Shown here piece by piece: positions 6,270 through 8,036 of a stretch of 8,036 nucleotides of DNA. Position 1 is the first letter of the stretch. The number at the start of each line of letters is the position of its first letter. The translations under genes were made by a program, and so were the position numbers. Below the pieces are notes generated by a model. The model was given only the letters and a program-made list of their open reading frames with translations. It was not told the origin of the DNA and ran no database searches. The stretch is from Desulfobacteraceae bacterium (GTDB lineage Bacteria; Desulfobacterota; Desulfobacteria; Desulfobacterales; BuS5): positions 1 to 8,036 of the forward strand of contig JAUVKE010000104.1 of assembly GCA_030592105.1 (NCBI GenBank). Reading direction: 5' to 3'.

Positions 6270-6377
6270 TTACATAAATAATTTGACTCCGTTTTCGCCG
6301 TTTGAGTGTATTTGCTCTTCCTCCCTTGAAAAGAAGAAGAATCTGTATCCGTTTTTTCTAAATACTGTTGGACTCAT
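6270..6377 (-). pseudogene. truncated DUF4160-family protein
   Basis: A 35-codon minus-strand frame begins MSPTVFRKNGYRFFFFSRE, a close likeness of the N-terminus of DUF4160 proteins (typically M-P-T-V-x-R-x-x-G-Y-R-F-F-F-x-S). A strong AGGAAG lies four bases upstream of the ATG, showing a real former gene start. In intact members an H-x-H-V segment and G-x-x-x-K-F-W-L-x-P follow, and the domain runs to about 80-90 residues. Here the text goes EEEQIHSNGENGVKLFM and stops, as if a few histidine-region residues were lost and the rest removed. DUF4160 genes are often paired with DUF2442 genes and have been suspected as toxin-antitoxin-like; no DUF2442 partner is visible. It may still be translated as a 35-residue peptide. 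It separates ruvC from ruvA. Confidence 0.65.
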
Positions 6378-6403
6378 TTCTCTTCCTGCACATAATTATT
6401 CAT

Positions 6404-6922
6404 TTATACAGATTTTCCTGACAAGGGGGTGAAATTATTCGGAGGCAATTTATAGCGGTAAAGACCAATAAGCGCCAGGCCTAAAGCATCGGACGCATGG
6501 AATGGCCTGATGGGAGTGGAAATGTTGAGCAGATTCCGTATGGTTATTTCAAACTGTTTTTTGCTGGCGCTTCCGTTCCCTGTTAAAACTGATTTAGCTT
6601 CGCGAACAGGAATCTCTATTACCGGTATATTAACATGGAAACCAGCAAGAAGAATAACCCCTGAAACCTTCCCTAAAATAATTCCTGATTTTGGATATTT
6701 TGCCAGGGAAAATACATCTTCTACAATCATCAGATCCGGTTTTTCTTTTTTTAAAACTGTAAGAACCTGGGAAAAAATGTGATCAAGACGTGCCGGTAAA
6801 AGTTCATCTTTTGATGTTTGAATGCATCCGTAAGCATAGCCTTCCACCTTGATATCCTTTCCTTTGACAATCCCTATGCCGGTTGCCGCAAGACCCGGAT
6901 CTATACCTATGGTCTTAACCAT
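6404..6922 (-). CDS. ruvC: crossover junction endodeoxyribonuclease RuvC
   Basis: The Holliday-junction resolvase, a dimeric RNase-H-fold nuclease that makes paired nicks in junctions held by RuvA-RuvB. Its 172 residues match E. coli RuvC (173). The metal-binding acidic tetrad is complete: Asp8 in GIDPGLAATG, Glu68 in MIVEDVF, and His142 and Asp145 in HASDALGLAL. The VREAKSVLTGNGSASKKQ segment (about 106-123) is the usual basic DNA-contact region. It starts five bases after the cpoB stop, with a modest GGGAA about 12 bases upstream inside cpoB, so it is probably co-transcribed. The usual tight ruvC-ruvA spacing is broken here by 279 bases. Confidence 0.97.
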   Translation of the reverse strand: MVKTIGIDPGLAATGIGIVKGKDIKVEGYAYGCIQTSKDELLPARLDHIFSQVLTVLKKEKPDLMIVEDVFSLAKYPKSGIILGKVSGVILLAGFHVNIPVIEIPVREAKSVLTGNGSASKKQFEITIRNLLNISTPIRPFHASDALGLALIGLYRYKLPPNNFTPLSGKSV

Positions 6923-6927
6923 GCATT

Positions 6928-7719
6928 CTAAAATTCCCGCAGTTTTTTTTTTGCAATCGCAGCCTCATTGGATTTGGGATGTTTTTTGATCAAATTATTT
7001 AAAATGATACGGGCATTTCCCATATCCCCAAGTTTGTAAAAAGAGAACCCCTGTTTTAAATATGCTGCTGCCACCTTGTTTCCCCTGGGGTATTTTTCAA
7101 TTACAGTCTGGTATTCTAATATTGCTTTTTCATACCACTGTTCACGATAATAGCAGTCACTAATCCAGAACTGGGCATTATCCACCTTGTCTGATTCAGG
7201 GAATTTATTTATAAAATTATCAAACAGGGCCCGGGCTTTTGTAAAATTACCAGTGTCAAAAGCCTGTTTTGCAAGGGAATAGGTTTTTTCTTCTGATAAA
7301 CTTTTGTTATCTTTACCGGAATTAATTTTTTTACTTGTATAAGTCTGTTTCTCCAGATTGAGAAACTCTTCTATTTGTATTATACGATCGTTAAATGAGC
7401 TTAACTTTTCCTTCAGATTTTTATCAGAATCTTTTAAAATTTTTATTTTTTGATTTAAAAGATAATCTATTTCATCAAGCCTTCCTGAAAAAATTCTGAG
7501 ATCCTCTCTGATTTTTTCAGATTCCTCATGCAAAGTGGCAGATTGACTTCTGGACATCCTGGATCTTACGGCTTTATTTTTTTTTTCAGATTTTTTGTAA
7601 TTATTTTCCAGTACAGAAAGGCGGTTATCCAGGTAATAAAGATCCTGTTGTGATGCGCATCCTGCTGATATTAGATAACAGGCTGTTAATATAAAAAATA
7701 TATATTGATTAAAATGCAT
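6928..7719 (-). CDS. cpoB: Tol-Pal system protein CpoB/YbgF-like, predicted lipoprotein
   Basis: A 263-residue envelope protein. The N-terminus is a signal peptide with hydrophobic FFILTACYLISAG and a lipobox-like S-A-G-C, so Cys21 is the predicted acylation site (E. coli CpoB is soluble and periplasmic instead). Residues about 25-125 are charged and heptad-like, a coiled coil, as in the YbgF trimerisation region. The C-terminal half has three tetratricopeptide repeats: TYSLAKQAFDTGNFTKARAL, then AQFWISDCYYREQWYEKAI, then AAYLKQGFSFYKLGDMGNA, each closed by a F/Y/H-P turn (FPES, YPRG, HPKS). In the family, CpoB coordinates outer-membrane constriction with peptidoglycan synthesis at division. 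The position after pal supports this call. No good Shine-Dalgarno precedes the ATG. Confidence 0.9.
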   Translation of the reverse strand: MHFNQYIFFILTACYLISAGCASQQDLYYLDNRLSVLENNYKKSEKKNKAVRSRMSRSQSATLHEESEKIREDLRIFSGRLDEIDYLLNQKIKILKDSDKNLKEKLSSFNDRIIQIEEFLNLEKQTYTSKKINSGKDNKSLSEEKTYSLAKQAFDTGNFTKARALFDNFINKFPESDKVDNAQFWISDCYYREQWYEKAILEYQTVIEKYPRGNKVAAAYLKQGFSFYKLGDMGNARIILNNLIKKHPKSNEAAIAKKKLREF

Positions 7720-7743
7720 TTTAAAAAATTTTTAGATGTTTAT

Positions 7744-7818
7744 GTAACTATTCAGCTATATTTACTTTTAGGTGCTTCAGATTATACCTGAAGCTATACA
7801 TATCAGCTGAATAGTTAT
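7744..7818. repeat. 75-bp inverted-repeat element, small relative of the 252-bp element
   Basis: The ends are GTAACTATTCAGC (7744-7756) and GCTGAATAGTTAT (7806-7818), the latter one base off. On the minus strand the right end is followed after exactly 15 bases by CAGGTATAATCTGA (7790 to 7777). The 252-bp element has the same 14 bases after the same 15-base distance (4241-4254), and the spacer also shares the sequence ATATGTA. A small internal hairpin GCTTCAG/CTGAAGC (7774-7780, 7788-7794) fills the middle. The flanks give only 5 of 8 matches at 8-bp distance, so no convincing target duplication remains. It lies between pal and cpoB and has no coding content. It is probably a deletion derivative or minimal member of the family. 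Confidence 0.7.
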
Positions 7819-7832
7819 AAATTAATTTTTTT

Positions 7833-7878
7833 AAGGGCTGTATATCAATATCCCATGGTAAGTATATATACAGCCCTT
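7833..7878. terminator. intergenic hairpin just downstream of pal
   Basis: A perfect 13-bp inverted repeat, AAGGGCTGTATAT (7833-7845) and ATATACAGCCCTT (7866-7878), encloses a 20-base loop. It starts five bases after the pal stop codon. In the direction of transcription it is followed by A-rich rather than U-rich sequence, so it is not a textbook intrinsic terminator for pal. On the plus strand it has a short T run. It may be a partial terminator, an mRNA-stabilising structure, or a block to antisense transcription. Confidence 0.4.
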
Positions 7879-7883
7879 TTTGG

Positions 7884-8036
7884 CTATTTAAGTGTAAAAT
7901 GCGCTCGCCGGTTGAGTTGCCAGGCATCCTCGTTATGGCCTAAATCGGCGGGGCTTTCTTCGCCGTAGCTCACCGTCTGGATACGTGAATCATCAACGCC
8001 GAGTTCCATCATAAATGATTTTACTTTTTCAGCACG
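7884..8036 (-). CDS. pal: peptidoglycan-associated lipoprotein Pal, C-terminal 50 residues
   Basis: A partial gene, cut by the right edge of the window, ending in TAG. The 50 visible residues are the end of an OmpA-like domain: RAEKVKSFMMELGVDDSRIQ, then TVSYGEESPADLGHNEDAWQ, then LNRRAHFTLK. The V-S-Y-G-E-E-x-P, G-H-N-E-D-A-W and N-R-R motifs are characteristic of Pal, which holds the outer membrane to peptidoglycan by binding diaminopimelate-containing peptides and links to TolB. The lipoprotein N-terminus is outside the window. The cpoB gene downstream is the normal neighbour in tol-pal operons. Other OmpA-domain proteins are possible but fit the context less well. Confidence 0.9.
   Translation of the reverse strand, partial: RAEKVKSFMMELGVDDSRIQTVSYGEESPADLGHNEDAWQLNRRAHFTLK

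Noticed and set aside
6142..6432. Plus-strand open frame of 96 codons across the ruvC-ruvA gap
   Set aside because: It is antisense to the DUF4160 start and the ruvC 3' end, lacks a recognisable domain, and the minus strand has the better explanation (a strong Shine-Dalgarno and a family match).

Overview
All confidently called genes lie on the minus strand, so transcription runs from right to left. The window suggests a Gram-negative, AT-rich bacterium, most likely a member of the Desulfobacterota (deltaproteobacterial type). The grounds are a Tol-Pal lipoprotein pair (Pal and CpoB/YbgF) directly upstream of ruvCAB, a ClpS-ClpA pair, and low-GC coding style. The lineage is an inference; no rRNA or other phylogenetic marker is present.

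In transcription order: the 3' end of pal (7884-8036); an intergenic stretch with a hairpin and a 75-bp inverted-repeat element; cpoB (6928-7719); ruvC (6404-6922); a 279-base gap with a truncated DUF4160 gene and unexplained sequence; ruvA (start revised to 6124) overlapping ruvB by ATGA; a 252-bp MITE-like palindromic element inserted just after the ruvB stop codon; a SAM hydroxide adenosyltransferase (3328-4188); clpS and clpA (adaptor and unfoldase of the ClpAP protease); then a hicB-hicA toxin-antitoxin pair and a hairpin terminator at 190-221. The first ~190 bases hold only debris: the C-terminal tail of a possible plus-strand GNAT acetyltransferase and an unrecognised minus-strand reading frame.

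The housekeeping genes form one directional cluster: envelope integrity (Pal, CpoB), Holliday-junction processing (RuvC nuclease, RuvA junction-binding platform, RuvB motor), SAM hydrolysis, and N-degron proteolysis (ClpS delivering to ClpA). The ATGA overlaps and 3-5 nt gaps point to polycistronic transcription. Small accessory insertions interrupt it at three intergenic points (pal/cpoB, ruvC/ruvA, ruvB/SAM transferase), with hicBA attached at its 3' end.

The most interesting non-gene signal is a repeat family seen in two copies, both with GTAACTATTCAGC ends and a shared internal motif CAGGTATAATCTGA at exactly the same distance from one end. The larger copy has three nested paired arms and a 7/8 matching 8-bp flanking duplication, and looks like a non-autonomous transposable element that separated two genes once about 24 bases apart.
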